The notes under the pieces were generated by a model. It did not search any database. It was not told the origin of the DNA and saw only the letters and a program-made list of their open reading frames with translations. Both the position numbers and the translations under genes were made by a program. 64,000 bases of DNA from Apiotrichum sp. Y4204 (Eukaryota; Basidiomycota; Tremellomycetes; Trichosporonales; Trichosporonaceae): NCBI GenBank assembly GCA_025531455.1, contig JAMYHL010000029.1, positions 372,001 to 436,000 on the forward strand, written 5' to 3'. Below, one piece after another: positions 11,109 through 22,741 of this stretch (the first letter of the stretch is position 1; every line of letters begins with the position of its first letter).

Positions 11109-12270
11109 CTAGTTCTTCTTGGCTTCCGGCTCGTCGGTCTCCTTGCCCTCCTCCTTCTTCTCCTTCTTGGGCTTGGGGTTGTTCAGTCCCGCGACGAGAA
11201 GCGCCGCGCCGAGCCCGGCAGCGAGGATCCACGCGCCGCTGCGCTCCTCAGCCGTAAGCGGCTCGCTATTGGCAACGTACGTGCTCTCCTTCGCGCTCGG
11301 TGCGGGCGGGAGGTTGACGTCTACGAGGTTGCTGACTGCCTCCGCGGCGGCAGCAACAGCGCCCTCGACCTGCTGGTCGAGCGTGAGGACCGACGGGTCG
11401 TCAAACTCGAGCGCGTACGAGTCCTCGACCTTTGCGGCTGGCGAGACGGGGCCGCCCGCCGGGTGCGTCGCAGCCGACGCAACAGTGACCACTTGCGGGC
11501 CCGTCTTCTTGATCGTCGGCTTTGGCTTCTCCGACGACGCCTTCTTAAAGTTCGAGGGTATGGTAGGCTGTCGTTAGCGCCAGAAATAGCGACAATGATC
11601 CACTCACGATAATCTGCGGGATCTCGCGCTCGGGGGTGGGGGCGGGGAACTTGATGTCAAACGCCTTCGCCTTGGTGGTCGGCTTGAGGGGGATACCCGG
11701 GGGTGAGACGCGGGCCTCGGGGGAGAGCTCGCGCGCGTGTGCGAGCACGGGCGTCTCGACAACCTTGTCGCCGGCCGCGGTGGACACGTGCTCCGCCTCA
11801 GGGGCGGAGGCCGGCGACGGGTTGCGCGCCTTCTCGGCGGGCGCAGCGTCCGCCTTCGCCGGGGCAGTGGTGCTCAGGCGGCGCGAACCCGGTGCAGTCG
11901 CGGGGGTCGGGGGCACGAGGGAGGCGGACGCCTCGGCGTTGCGCAGCCGCTCGACGAGGGTGGTCCTGGGAAGTTAGATTAATGAACCCGATGGAGGGGA
12001 AGCTAGCTTGCAGCATACTCACTTGTTGCCCTGCTGCGAGAGGCCGCGGCGCTTGAGCTCAGCCTTGAGGGTGACGACGGTCTCGGACTTCCAGTTGCGC
12101 TGGGTGCCGAGGAGGACGCCGGACGCGAGGGACGCGGACTGCGTAGTGGGCTGAATGGTGGCCTTGGCCTTTGCGGCACCGGCGGGGACGCGGGGGCCGG
12201 CGCTGGCGGGCGCAGAGACGTGCAGTGCGCGTCGCGAAAGGGTGGGCTGGAGACGGGTCCGGAGCATCAT
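11109..12270 (-). CDS. AIM34: SAP-domain mitochondrial protein (Aim34-like)
   Basis: Three exons: 12023-12270, 11608-11965 and 11109-11567, about 354 aa. The N terminus (MMLRTRLQPTLSRRALHVSA) is a typical mitochondrial presequence. A SAP-type helix-extension-helix lies at about residues 60-92 (TVVTLKAELKRRGLSQQGNK then TTLVERL), interrupted by intron 1. A long Ala/Pro-rich linker leads to one predicted membrane helix (WILAAGLGAALLVAGL) and a Lys/Glu-rich tail. Fungal Aim34 proteins combine a presequence, a SAP domain and a C-terminal hydrophobic segment; their molecular role is poorly known. The start is the first of two consecutive ATGs; the frame upstream is low-quality. Head-to-head with RER2. 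Confidence 0.7.
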
Positions 12271-12661
12271 GGTAAGAGAGTGTGGAGAGTGTGATGGAGA
12301 AATGGACGAGTTCGAGTTGGTTCTTCGGCGTGTGTCCGAGCGCGTTCGGCGTCGGATCGTTCGGAGCTGCGGGCCATCAGGGGTGCAGGGCAAAAGAGGG
12401 CGGGTTGTTTGGGGTGATGCTGAGAATTGCACCATAGCATCATAACACGTGACGTTATGTAACCATCCACGTGCACTCCACGAAACGCCCCATTAAAGCC
12501 ACCCCGCGCCGATCCTTTTTACCCCCTGAAACAACAGTTCAGCCGCGCAGTAATTTCCGGTCCGTTCGTCGTCGTCGTCGACGTCGTCGAAAGCCAAGAA
12601 GTAACCGACAGGAGACCTCGTCAGCACTTTACTCTTCACACCAAACATCACCACCCTCACC
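12271..12661. promoter_or_regulatory. Divergent promoter AIM34-like / RER2
   Basis: A 391-bp spacer between two head-to-head start codons. It contains two CACGTG E-boxes (12446-12451, within CACGTGACGT, and 12468-12473), which suit a bHLH or bZIP factor acting on both genes. The RER2-proximal part is pyrimidine-rich and leader-like. Confidence 0.5.
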
Positions 12662-13750
12662 ATGGGCAAAGGTGCGACCAAGCCCAAGCCCGCCGCCGCC
12701 GGAGGCTCGCCGCCAACAGTCCGCGGCGTGACCCGCGCGCTGCTGTGGCCGATCTCCACACTCCTCCATTACCTCCACGCGCTGCTCACCTCGGTGCTGC
12801 TCGCCGTCCTCGCCGTCGGCCCGATGCCGCACCATGTTGGATTTGTCATGGACGGAAACAGGCGGTATGCGCGCAGCCACGGGCAGCGCATTGCCCGCGG
12901 ACACCAGAAGGGCAGCGAGAGCCTCAAGCGGGTGAGTCTGGTGGCGAGATGCATTGCCAGCTGTAAGCTGGCTGTGGCCAAGGAAGAGGGCTTTACGGCT
13001 CCCTCTAAGCCGTGGCTTAAACCTCACACGACTGCCTCGGACCACGCTGACATCAGACACTTCGCCTCTGCCTCCGCCTCAACATCCCCGTCGTGTCCGT
13101 GTACGCGTTCGCGATCGACAACTTTAACCGTCCGGAGGAGGAGGTCGATGCGCTGATGAACCTCGCGCGCGACTCGCTCGCGGAGATCTGTGCTGAGAAG
13201 TGAGTGTGCTGGAGGGGTGTGCCTTCAGTTCTTCAGTTTTCTCGGTTCCCCACTAACACGCAGCGGCTTCCTCCAGAAACACGGCATTCGGCTGCGCTGC
13301 ATTGGGCGGATGGACCTGCTCCGGCCGGTGATGCAGGAGTCGCTGCGGGACATGGAGGCGGCAACGGCACACAACACGCGCGGCGTCTTGAATGTGTGCG
13401 GGCCGTACGCGTCGCGCGATGAAATGACGAGCGCGGTTAAGGATGTAGTTGGGATGGTGCAGGGCGGGGAACTGCCCGCCGTGGCCGCTACCTCCTCCAC
13501 GCTCTTCTCCCACCTTCAGTCGGCCGAGGCGGCTACCTCCGTCTCCCCGGACCACCTCAACCCCGGCAAGCTCGACATCCTCATCCGCACTAGCGACGTC
13601 AAGCGCCTCAGCGACTTTATGATGTGGCAAGCACACGAGGACACGCAGATCCACTTTGTCAAGACGTACTGGCCCGACTTTGGATTTTCCGACATGCTCC
13701 CCATTCTTCTCGGGTGGCAGCAAAAGGCGTGGCTCAAGGCATGGAAGTAG
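12662..13750 (+). CDS. RER2: cis-Prenyltransferase (dehydrodolichyl diphosphate synthase)
   Basis: Three exons: 12662-12931, 13057-13199 and 13264-13750, 299 aa. The enzyme extends farnesyl diphosphate with isopentenyl units in cis to make the polyprenyl precursor of dolichol at the ER. A hydrophobic N-terminal segment (about 24-52) precedes the family signature [18 protein letters not shown], whose Asp64 is the expected catalytic residue. [11 protein letters not shown] and the C-terminal [18 protein letters not shown] and [11 protein letters not shown] are further conserved blocks. The retained DGN signature argues for the catalytic DHDDS/Rer2 type rather than the inactive Nus1 partner. The 3' end converges on ERV1 with only about 96 bp between stops. 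Confidence 0.92.
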
Positions 13751-13846
13751 TATGTAGGGAACAGGTATCGGCGTAGAGGATTGGACTTGGACTTGACTGG
13801 ATTCTTGATCGTAGAGCCATAGAGCGGTGTATGCATGTGTATCAAT

Positions 13847-14422
13847 CTAATCGCAGCTCCCGTCCTTGGGTCCGTCCTTCCACCGCGCATCGAGGCTCTC
13901 CCATCCGCAGTCGAACGGCTTCTTCCCCAGCTTCTCATTTACGGCGTTGTGCCGCTCGCAAAGCCACCGTGACAGCCCTTCACGCCCTGACACATCCGGC
14001 GGGTTGGCCGCCATGTCCTTCCCGAAATCGTCCGCACACCACGTACACGGGTACAGCTGCGGCAAGCTGCCGAGCAGCGCGCGCATCCGGCTCTGGTGCT
14101 CGGCAGACGCTTTGAGCGGGTAATATGCCGCGGTGGTGTGGAGGAATGTCCATGTCGCGCGGCCGAGCGCGGCAGAGTCCGGCGGGCAGTCTTCGCGCCT
14201 CGTCGATGAAGTAGCGGCAACGGCGGCGGCGGCAGCAGTGCCTGCGCCGGCGCCGGCGCCGGCTGCCCCGGCAGGCTTCTTCTTGACCTTGATCTTGGCC
14301 CAGTCGCTGAACGAGTTGCACACCTTGCACGGCTTGCCGTCCGGCCCGAGGACGAGGCCGGGGGGGAGGTTGGGATGCGATTCTTTTGTCGTGCGCAGCG
14401 GCTGGGTGGTCGGTTCGGGCAT
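13847..14422 (-). CDS. ERV1: FAD-linked sulfhydryl oxidase Erv1
   Basis: A single exon of 191 aa. Erv1 reoxidises Mia40 in the mitochondrial intermembrane space and passes electrons to cytochrome c. The shuttle disulfide is C32-K-V-C35 in the flexible N-terminal arm, the active-site pair is C126-T-W-C129 next to FAD (YPCTWCADDF), and the structural pair is C155/C172 spaced 16 residues apart. The FAD-domain start ALGRATWTFLHTTAAYYP is typical, as is the fungal tail KDGPKDGSCD. An Ala/Gly-rich linker (about 50-70) separates arm and domain. No introns were found, unlike nearly all neighbours. Confidence 0.95.
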   Translation of the reverse strand: MPEPTTQPLRTTKESHPNLPPGLVLGPDGKPCKVCNSFSDWAKIKVKKKPAGAAGAGAGAGTAAAAAVAATSSTRREDCPPDSAALGRATWTFLHTTAAYYPLKASAEHQSRMRALLGSLPQLYPCTWCADDFGKDMAANPPDVSGREGLSRWLCERHNAVNEKLGKKPFDCGWESLDARWKDGPKDGSCD

Positions 14423-15567
14423 CGTAGCAAGCGGGAGTGCGAGTGTGCGGGGGATGGGGACAAGAGAAAGCGGATATGAGGACGCTTTCGAGTTGAAGAC
14501 GGTTGACTGTTGTTGATGTCGATTGTTGATGCGGAGATGACTAAGTGTGTGCCGAAATGTTCTGCCGGTGGAGGCAGGTTGGCTGTGTGTGGCGCGTCAT
14601 GTCGTCTGTGCGGCCAGTTCGGGTTGGTTTGTGGCACTTTGTCAATCGTGGCGACCTTGATTTGTGCAACTGCCGTGCTCGAACCCGGACTCACCAGAGC
14701 CATTGCCCCACTGGGTCTGACCAGCTGCTCTGCTGCTGCACACTTTATGATGCGGTAGAGAGACAGGTCGGACCGGGGCATCCAGATGGGATGAAAGGCA
14801 GGGAGCAGAGGAACAGAAAAAATAGAACAAAAAGAACAAGAAAAAATAGATAAAAAAAAAAAAACCAGCTCAGCCGAGATAAACAGGCAAGAGATACGAA
14901 ACCCCTAGAAGAAAGGAATAGGTGTTATAAATTTATCTCTGTCGAGAGAGCTCAGTTGATGACCAAGGACGTTCCATAAGAGACCGGGAGTGTTACACCG
15001 TCTGCCACGGCATGGGTGTTGAGGATGACTGCTGCTTCTGCTCGAGCCCGACCGTGGTTTATGCAAGAGAGCAATGTACTTGTAGTTTTTATAATAGTAC
15101 AGCTCTGAGAGCCAAGGACTACTGTGATCTTTGTTCAGTGCTTCCGTTTACCTGTCAATTTGTCGAAGTCGTCCTTGATGGTCTTCGACGCGAGACAGAC
15201 ATGCCACTCTAAGGATAGCCTCATCGTAATTCAATCCTCCACTTTTCCTCCTTCTTTCAGATCTACGCTGATAACTCTACCGTCAATGTCCTGGTACACC
15301 ATATTGTATGCATCACGTTCTGTAGCGTTCTCTATTCTCATCGTAGAGCATTCATTGTTTGTAACCCCCCAGGAGTCTTCTAAACTTCGATCGCGGCCAC
15401 AGGGTAAAGGTAAAACGGGACTAAACCCACGCGAAACACACGTCCCATTCACCGATCCATCAACGCATCAACGCCAGCACCGACCTCCACGCCATAAACG
15501 CCATTGACAATATCCAGTCCCATCAGCAACATTCATCGACGCGACATCCACACACACCACATACACC
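14423..15567. other. Divergent intergenic region ERV1 / SEC28
   Basis: No gene is supported in 1.15 kb. It holds an A-rich patch (about 14815-14865, including a 12-A run) and the CA-rich leader of SEC28 just before 15568. Confidence 0.5.
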
Positions 15568-16581
15568 ATGGACGCCGACCCGCTATACCACGTCAAGCAG
15601 CTGTTTTACCAGGGTGAGTGCTGCAGGGAGAGCGGAGCGAGCAACACCGTGATTCGTGCTAACAGCAGGCTCGTTCAAGGGTACGTCCCGCCTTCAGTTG
15701 ATCTTGCGTGATATCTAACCTCAGCCGCGATTGAGGAGGCCTCGACCCAGGGCATCACTCCGGGGTCCGACGATGCGGCTCTCCAGCGCGCAGTGTATGT
15801 CGCTCGCGCGCACCTCGCCCTGAGCCCCGCGGGCATTGCCGATGCCGAGGCGGTCCTCTCGCCATGGCTCGAGACCTCGCCCTCGGCGCGTGCAGCCGGC
15901 GCGCTCGCGACCTTCCTTTCTTCCGGAGACGGAGTGGACGCCGCACGTGATATTCTGCTGGAAGTGGAGGGAGAGGGCGGAGAGGAGGGCACGGTGCGCG
16001 CGCTGGTCGGAACAGTGTTCATTCTCGCGGGGGAGAACGAGGAGGCGGTCGCGACGCTCTCCGAGGGCGCCGGCGCGGAGGACCTCGAGTGTATCGCGCT
16101 CCTCGTCCAGCTGTGTCTTTCCCTGGATAGGCGCGACCTCGCCCAGAGCCAGTACGCCCTTGCGAAGAAGATTGGAAACGACAGCACCCTCGTCCAGGCC
16201 ATCGAGGCGTGGATCGGCCTGCGCACCGGCGCCCGCCCCCTGCACCAGGCATACTACTTCTTCGAGGAGCTGTACCAGCTCCCGAACGGGCGGACGCCGC
16301 GCGTGCTCGCGAGCCATGCGGCTGCGCATCTCCTCCTCTCGCACGCGGACGAGGCGCGGGCGGATATCGCCGAGGCACTCGAGCGCGGTGCGGACGACGC
16401 CGCGGTGCTCGCTGTCGCCACCTCGCTGGGGGACGCCGAGGCCCAGGCGTGAGTGAAATACAGAGAGATGGGACTGACAGACAGGAAACTCGCACAGACG
16501 GGACACCCCTTCGCTGCTGACCTTGCTGCCAAGGAGGCGCTCTTTGACGAGGCCGCCGCCAAGTTTGCCATCCCCGCCTAA
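15568..16581 (+). CDS. SEC28: Coatomer subunit epsilon (epsilon-COP)
   Basis: Four exons: 15568-15613, a 12-nt micro-exon 15669-15680, 15725-16448 and 16485-16581, 292 aa. Epsilon-COP is the TPR-like partner that stabilises alpha-COP in the COPI coat for Golgi-to-ER transport. The N terminus reads MDADPLYHVKQLFYQGSFKA, then helical repeats with ARAHLAL, LVGTVFILAGENEEA and QAYYFFEELYQ, and ends with GHPFAADLAAKEALFDEA, the family's usual C-terminal block. The last acceptor was placed after CTGACAGACAG because that keeps frame with a canonical GTGAGT donor; using the later CACAG would need a GC donor. The micro-exon contributes most of GSFK. Confidence 0.9.
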
Positions 16582-16854
16582 GGGGACGTGACACCTCCGG
16601 CCGCTTAGGCCGTGTTTGTATACCCGTAGAAACGATGCAGATGGTCAGTAGTATGGAACACGGGTGAAGCAGGGAGCTGGGAGGAAGGGAGGATGGACGA
16701 GCAGCAACGAGATGACAAGGACCACGGGAAGGTAGTCTCACCAGTTGCCGACCGTCTCCGGTAGAGTTCTGCGATCTCGCGCTAATGATACACGTTCTCC
16801 GGATTCCTCTAGAATACACGACATGCATAATATCTATCATCCCCGAAATCCGCC

Positions 16855-18230
16855 CTACTTCCTCCGCGAATGGCGCTTGCTCTTGCCCGGCCGCGCCTGC
16901 TTGCCCTTGGGCGCGCCTGCTCCGGCGCCCTTGCCGCCCTTGCCCTTCTTCTCGCTGCCCCAGCCGGAAAAGTCGTTGGTGCTCTCGCGCGTGTTCTGCT
17001 TGGCGCGGCGCGACGACCCACCGAGCGAGTACTTTGCGTCGCGGGCGTGGCGGGGCATCTGCGTGTGAGTTAGGAACCGAGGATATTGGAGTAGGCCATC
17101 GTACTTGACCCCGACTACTACTCACCTTCGACTTTCCGCCGGCTCCGCGGCCGCGCGCGGGGCGGTCGTCGCCGTCGTCGATCTCGATGCCAAAGTCGTC
17201 GCCCTCGCCGCCAATCTCCATGCCTTCCTTGCGCTTGCGCTTGACGCCGGCCATCTTGTCGTTGAAGCTCTTCTTGTCCGCCTCGCGCTGCTTGAGGCGC
17301 TCGACCTGGATCTGCTTGCCGTACTTTTTCAGCTCGCGCTGCTTCTTGGCCTCCTCCGACTTCTTGATGCCCTGCGACTCCTCCACCAGCTTTGTGCGCA
17401 CACGCTCCATGTGCTCGTCCGACTTGACCATCTCGGCGTAGTAGTCGTTCGGGCGCGAAAACGGGATGTCGTGCTTGGCACACTGCGCGCGCGCAATCGG
17501 GACAGCGTCAAGCGCAAGCTTGTAGAACGCCATCTCGCGCTTCAGGTCGTCGCTCGGGTCCACGTCCAGGATTGTCTTTGACGACACGATCAGGTGCTCC
17601 GGCCACGGCGTGTGCGTCATCTTGATTCCCTCGGTGAGGATGCGCATCGCCGGCTAGGGTCAGCGTGAATAGACAAATAAAGGGTACCCACCTGGTTGTT
17701 CGTGGTCACCTTGCGCTGCGGCACGGCGTCCTCGTCGAGGCTCACGTCTGAGCCGAGCTCGTCAATTGCGACAGTGTCCGGGTCCGCCTCCTCCATAATG
17801 ATCGAGTTGGCCTGAGGTTAGAAAGAGCTAACAGAAAAAGAAGCGAGCAGCTCACCTCGTCATCTTCTTCTTCCTCATCTCCCTCCTCCTCGTCCTCGTC
17901 GTCTTCATCGCCTTCTTCCTCATCCTCGTCGTCCTCCATGCCAAGCTGGGCGCGCTCCAGCTCGTCGAGGTCCTCGGGGCCAACAAGCTCCATCAACCGC
18001 TTCATCCCCTCCTCGGTGATCCCGTCGTCGTCCGAGTCCGACTCCTCGTCGCCAGACTCGTCCTCCTCGTCCTCCTCTTCCGCGTCATCCGACTCGGGAG
18101 TCGGCTCCTTGGCCGCCGCCTTCGCCTTTCCCTTGCCCTTTGCGGGCGCAGCCTTGGAAGCCGCCTTGGGTGCCGCCTTGGGTGCCGCCTTTGCCGTCTT
18201 GGCCTTGACCTGCTTCTTGCCGGTGACCAT
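16855..18230 (-). CDS. EBP2: rRNA-processing protein Ebp2
   Basis: Four exons: 17856-18230, 17692-17811, 17126-17653 and 16855-17058, 408 aa. Ebp2 is a nucleolar factor needed for 27S pre-rRNA processing and 60S subunit assembly. A Lys/Ala-rich start is followed by long acidic runs (about residues 50-125), then the conserved core: WPEHLIVSSKTILDVDPSDD, REMAFYKLALDAVPIARAQC, PFSRPNDYYAEMVKSDEHME and the helix KLVEESQGIKKSEEAKKQRE. After it come KRKRKEGM and a C-terminal tail with SLGGSSRRAKQNTRESTNDF and a basic Gly/Lys end, typical for the family. Introns are 44, 38 and 67 nt. The gene is divergent from RPB2. Confidence 0.93.
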
Positions 18231-18846
18231 TGTGTCGTGTGTTGTGTGGTTGGAGTTGGAGTGACACTTCAATGCAGGATTGCTGCTTTGCTGTCTGTCT
18301 GCTCGATCTGCTCGGAGTGGAGGGAATCCAAAATTCTGAGCTGCACCTGGCGGCAACTTCTGTGAGTTACGTAACTATTCCGCTCAGTGCTGGCCGACTG
18401 CCACACTGACGGGATTATTCATCGCCGCCACCGTAGCCCGCCGCGCGTCTCCGGATGCAGTCAGTTGCCTGGCTCGTGGAATGCACTCGAGGACATGAGG
18501 ACACCATCATTGTCCCGCTTGTCACCACCACAACATTGCTCAACGCCACCCATCTCATCCCAATACACAACAAAAAGCAGTGGACAAGAGGGGGGCATCC
18601 ACTCCGTTTGTGCATTACTCCATCTTTCGCCTCCAGCTGCATCGATACCCTCGCGTCCATCCCGCGCGCGCCGCCGATCGCATCGCAGGTGGCAACAACA
18701 AACCCGCCCCGTCGGATTTGAATCGCCCTTCTTGAGGCTTCAGGCTTCCCTCAGGCCGTAGACTACCTCGCGCGAGCTCGCATACATCTCCGCCGCTGCT
18801 GCCCGCTGTTCGCGCTTCGTGCTCAGCTCTTGTTTGTGTTCCCAAT
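18231..18846. promoter_or_regulatory. Divergent promoter EBP2 / RPB2
   Basis: The 616 bp between two growth-related genes hold no gene. The notable element is a perfect 12-bp palindrome at 18365-18376 (listed separately), 135 bp upstream of the EBP2 ATG. Confidence 0.5.
18365..18376. promoter_or_regulatory. Palindromic bZIP-type site AGTTACGTAACT
   Basis: A perfect 12-bp palindrome with a TTACGTAA core, the form bound by Yap-family and related bZIP dimers. It lies between EBP2 and RPB2. The assignment rests on the motif only. Confidence 0.4.
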
Positions 18847-21800
18847 ATGGATGCAGGTGAATATCTCTCACTCTCTCTTCCCTCTCAGATTACTACAACA
18901 GTGCAGGGACTGCCGGCGACGGCTACGAGTACAACCCCGATTACGACTATGAGAACGATGGGTGGGACGGGCAGGGGGAAGACGGGGACGAGCCGATCTC
19001 GCAGGAGGACTACTGGAAGGTGATCAACTCGTTCTTTGACGAAAAGGGTCTGGTGCGGCAACAGCTCGAGTCGTTCAACGAGTTTGTCGAGAACACGATG
19101 CAGGAGCTCGTCGACGAGAACGCAAAGTTGACGCTCGACCAACACTCGCAGCACACGGGTGTGCACGGCGACGAGACGCGGCGATACGAGATTTCGTTTG
19201 GGCAGATTTATCTCGCAAAGGTCTCGATGACGGAAATCGACGGACAGACAGTGGGATTGTTCCCGCAGGAGGCGCGTTTGCGTAATCTCACCTACGCGGC
19301 GCCGCTCTATGTCGATATGCGGAAAAAGACGCTTACGGCCGGAAGTGTGGATGACCCGATCGAGGCGGACTGGCAGCCGGCACTCGACGAGAACGGTGTG
19401 CTGCGAGAGGCAGAGGAGGACAAGATTTGGATTGGAAGAGTGCCCGTCATGGTCCGCTCCAACTTCTGTCTTCTCCACGGTCTCCCGGATGACCACTTTT
19501 ACCAGCTGAATGAGTGCCCCTACGACCAGGGTGGATACTTTGTCATCAACGGCTCGGAGAAGGTGCTTATCGCGCAGGAGCGCATGGCGGCGAACCACGT
19601 CTATGTCTTCAAGAAGGGTGATCCCTCGGCGATCACCTTCTTCTCCGAGGTCACGAGTCAGATGGAGAAGGGCGGAAAGATGCCGTCCAAGACGGTCGTG
19701 AGGATGTACGCGCGTGCAGCAGGCACCACCGGCTCCGTCATGCGCGCGTCGCTCCCGTATACCAAGGTCGACATTCCGATCGTCATCATCTTCCGTGCGC
19801 TCGGTATCGTCCCCGACCGCGATGTGCTGCAGCACATCTGTTTTGACCCAGAGGACACGGCCATGCTCGAGATGCTCCGCCCGTGTATCGAGGAGGCATT
19901 CGCAGTGCAGGACCGCGACACGGCACTCGACTTTATCGGTCGTCGTGGACAGCAGGAGAAGGGGACAAAGGCGATGCGCCAGCGTGCCGCGTTCGACATT
20001 CTTCAAAAGGAGATGCTCCCGCACGTGTCGGTTTCCGAGGGCTTCGAGTCGAAGAAGGCGTACTTCCTGGGATACATGGTGCACCGTCTGTGTTCCGCCG
20101 CGCTGGGCCGTCGCGAGCTCGACGACCGTGACCACTTTGGAAAGAAGCGTCTTGACCTCGCCGGCCCGCTGCTTGCGAGTCTGTTCCGTATTCTTTTCAA
20201 GAAGCTCACCCGCGACGTCTACCGCCACTTGCAAAAGTGTGTCGAGACCCACAAGCAGTTCACTCTCGTCAACGCCATCAAGCCCGGTATTATCACAAAC
20301 GGTCTCAAGTACTCGCTTGCCACCGGAAACTGGGGTGACCAGGCAAAGGCCATGCAGGCGCGTGCTGGTGTGTCCCAGGTACTCAACCGCTACACCTTTG
20401 CATCGACCCTCTCCCATTTGCGGCGTACCAACACCCCGATCGGTCGTGACGGAAAGATTGCCAAGCCGCGACAGCTGCACAACACCCATTGGGGTCTTGT
20501 CTGCCCTGCCGAGACACCCGAAGGACAGGCGTGTGGTCTCGTCAAGAACCTTTCGCTCATGTCGTACATCTCCGTCGGTTCTTACTCCGCGCCCGTCATG
20601 GAGTTCCTCGAGGAGTGGGGTCTCGAGGACACTGTCGAGTTCCAGAACGCACCAACGGCCACCAAGGTGTTTGTCAACGGCGTCTGGATGGGTATTCACC
20701 GTGATGCCGTCACGCTTCACGACAACCTGTTGAAGATGCGTCGCGGCGGCCAGCTCAAGCACGAGATCTCAATTGTGAGGGACATTCGTGAGCGCGAGCT
20801 GCGTCTATTCACCGATGCGGGCCGTGTCTGTCGTCCGCTGTTCATTGTCGACCACGAGAAGCAATCGATTCTGCTCACGCGTGACGACATCAACCGTTTG
20901 GACAGGATTGCGGATGGTCTCGAGGCGGTCGCGGACGGCTCGGCGTGGAACGAGCTGCTGAACCGCGGTATCATCGAGTATGTCGATGCCGAGGAGGAGG
21001 AGACGATCCTCATTGCCATGGGACCCGAGGACCTCGAGAACGCGCAGCTGTACAATTCGCGCGAGGAGGTCGAGAAGGCACATGCGCTGCACAACATTGA
21101 AGCCTTCGACCCTGCCGCGCGTATCAAGAGCTCAAACTGGAGCCGAAACTACACGCACATGGAGATTCACCCGAGTATGATCCTCGGTGTCTGTGCCTCC
21201 ATTGTTCCCTTCCCGGACCACAACCAGGTGAGTTGTGACGTTCAACCCCTCAACTGACATCAGTCTCCTCGTAACACGTATCAGTCGGCCATGGGCAAGC
21301 AGGCGATGGGCATCTACCTCACAAACTACCAGCTGCGCATGGACACGATGGCGAACATTCTCTACTACCCACAGGCGCCATTGGCCACCACGCAGGGCAT
21401 GCGCTACCTCAAGTTCAGCGAGTTGCCAGCTGGCCAGAACGCGATTGTCGCTATCTTGTGCTACTCGGGCTACAACCAGGAAGACTCGGTTATTATGAAC
21501 CAGTCGTCGATCGACCGCGGCCTCTTCCGTTCCCTCTACTACCGTGCCTACACAGACACGGAGAAGATGGTCGGTATGCAGAAGGTCGAGACGTTCGAGA
21601 AGCCGGACCGCAACGAGACGTTGAGGATGAAGCACGGCCCGAGTGACCGTTACGCCAAGCTCGACCCGGACGGACTCATAACACCGGCGACCAACGTCAA
21701 CGGTGATGACATTATCATCGGAAAGACGGCACCCATACCCCCGGACAGCGAGGAGCTCGGCCAGCGGTCGGCAACGCACACGAAGCGTGATGTTTCCACA

Positions 21801-22741
21801 CCGATGAAGTCGACAGAACAGGGTGTCGTCGACCAGGTCATGATCACAACAAACGCCGACGGTCTAAAGTTTGTCAAGATCCGCATCCGCTCGACGCGTA
21901 TTCCCCAGATTGGCGACAAGTTTGCGTCGCGTCACGGACAGAAGGGTACCATTGGTATCACGTACCGCCAGGAGGACATGCCGTTTACTGCCGAGGGAAT
22001 CGTGCCGGACATTATCATCAACCCGCACGCCATTCCGTCGCGTATGACCATCGGGCACTTGGTCGAGTGTCTGCTCTCCAAGCTTGCCACGCTGACTGGT
22101 CGCGAGGGTGACGCAACACCGTTCACAGAGCTCACTGTCGAGTCGGTGTCCAAGCTCCTACGCAAGTGCGGCTACCAGTCGCGCGGCTTCGAGGTCATGT
22201 ACCACGGCCACACGGGACGCAAGCTGCAGGCGCAGTGCTACTTTGGCCCGACGTACTACCAGCGTCTGAAGCACATGGTGGACGACAAGATCCACGCGCG
22301 TGCGCGTGGCCCGCTCCAGATCCTGACCCGCCAGCCCGTCGAGGGTCGTTCGCGTGATGGTGGTCTGCGTTTCGGTGAAATGGAGCGCGACTGGTGAGTT
22401 CTTTGATGCTTAAACAGTGCTGACAAGCAGTATGATCTCGCACGGTATCGCCGGTTTCCTCAAGGAGCGCATGTACGAGTCGTCGGACGCGTTCCGCCTC
22501 CACGTCTGTGACCAGTGCGGTCTTATGGCGATTGCCAACCTCAAGAAGCAAGAGTTCCACTGCACAGTGTGCCGCAACTCTACGCAGATCAGCCAGATCT
22601 ACATCCCGTACGCGGCCAAGGTGAGTTACAGAAGTTACATCTTGTGTGGGACTATTTGGCTGACATATACAGCTGCTATTCCAGGAGCTACAGGCGATGA
22701 ACGTGACCGTCAGGATGTACTCTGGGGACGGCGACGACTAG
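18847..22741 (+). CDS. RPB2: RNA polymerase II second-largest subunit
   Basis: Five exons: 18847-18856 (10 nt), 18889-21227, 21264-22393, 22431-22620 and 22673-22741, 1245 aa. Rpb2 forms one side of the Pol II cleft and much of the active centre. Conserved blocks include [20 protein letters not shown], the [20 protein letters not shown] loop, [19 protein letters not shown] (formed only after removing intron 2), [56 protein letters not shown] and the C-terminal zinc site CDQCG...CTVC. The start ATGGATGCAG is a 10-nt exon joined by a 32-nt intron and gives MDADYYNSAG. Other introns are 36, 37 and 52 nt. Length and blocks are normal for Rpb2. Confidence 0.98.

Noticed and set aside
16447..16500. 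GC donor for the last SEC28 intron
   Set aside because: A canonical GTGAGT donor with the CTGACAGACAG acceptor gives an equally good frame and a better C-terminal match.
18885..20762. 625-codon open frame antisense to RPB2
   Set aside because: It is the mirror of GC-rich third positions in RPB2 and has no family signature; the sense strand encodes a complete, canonical Rpb2.
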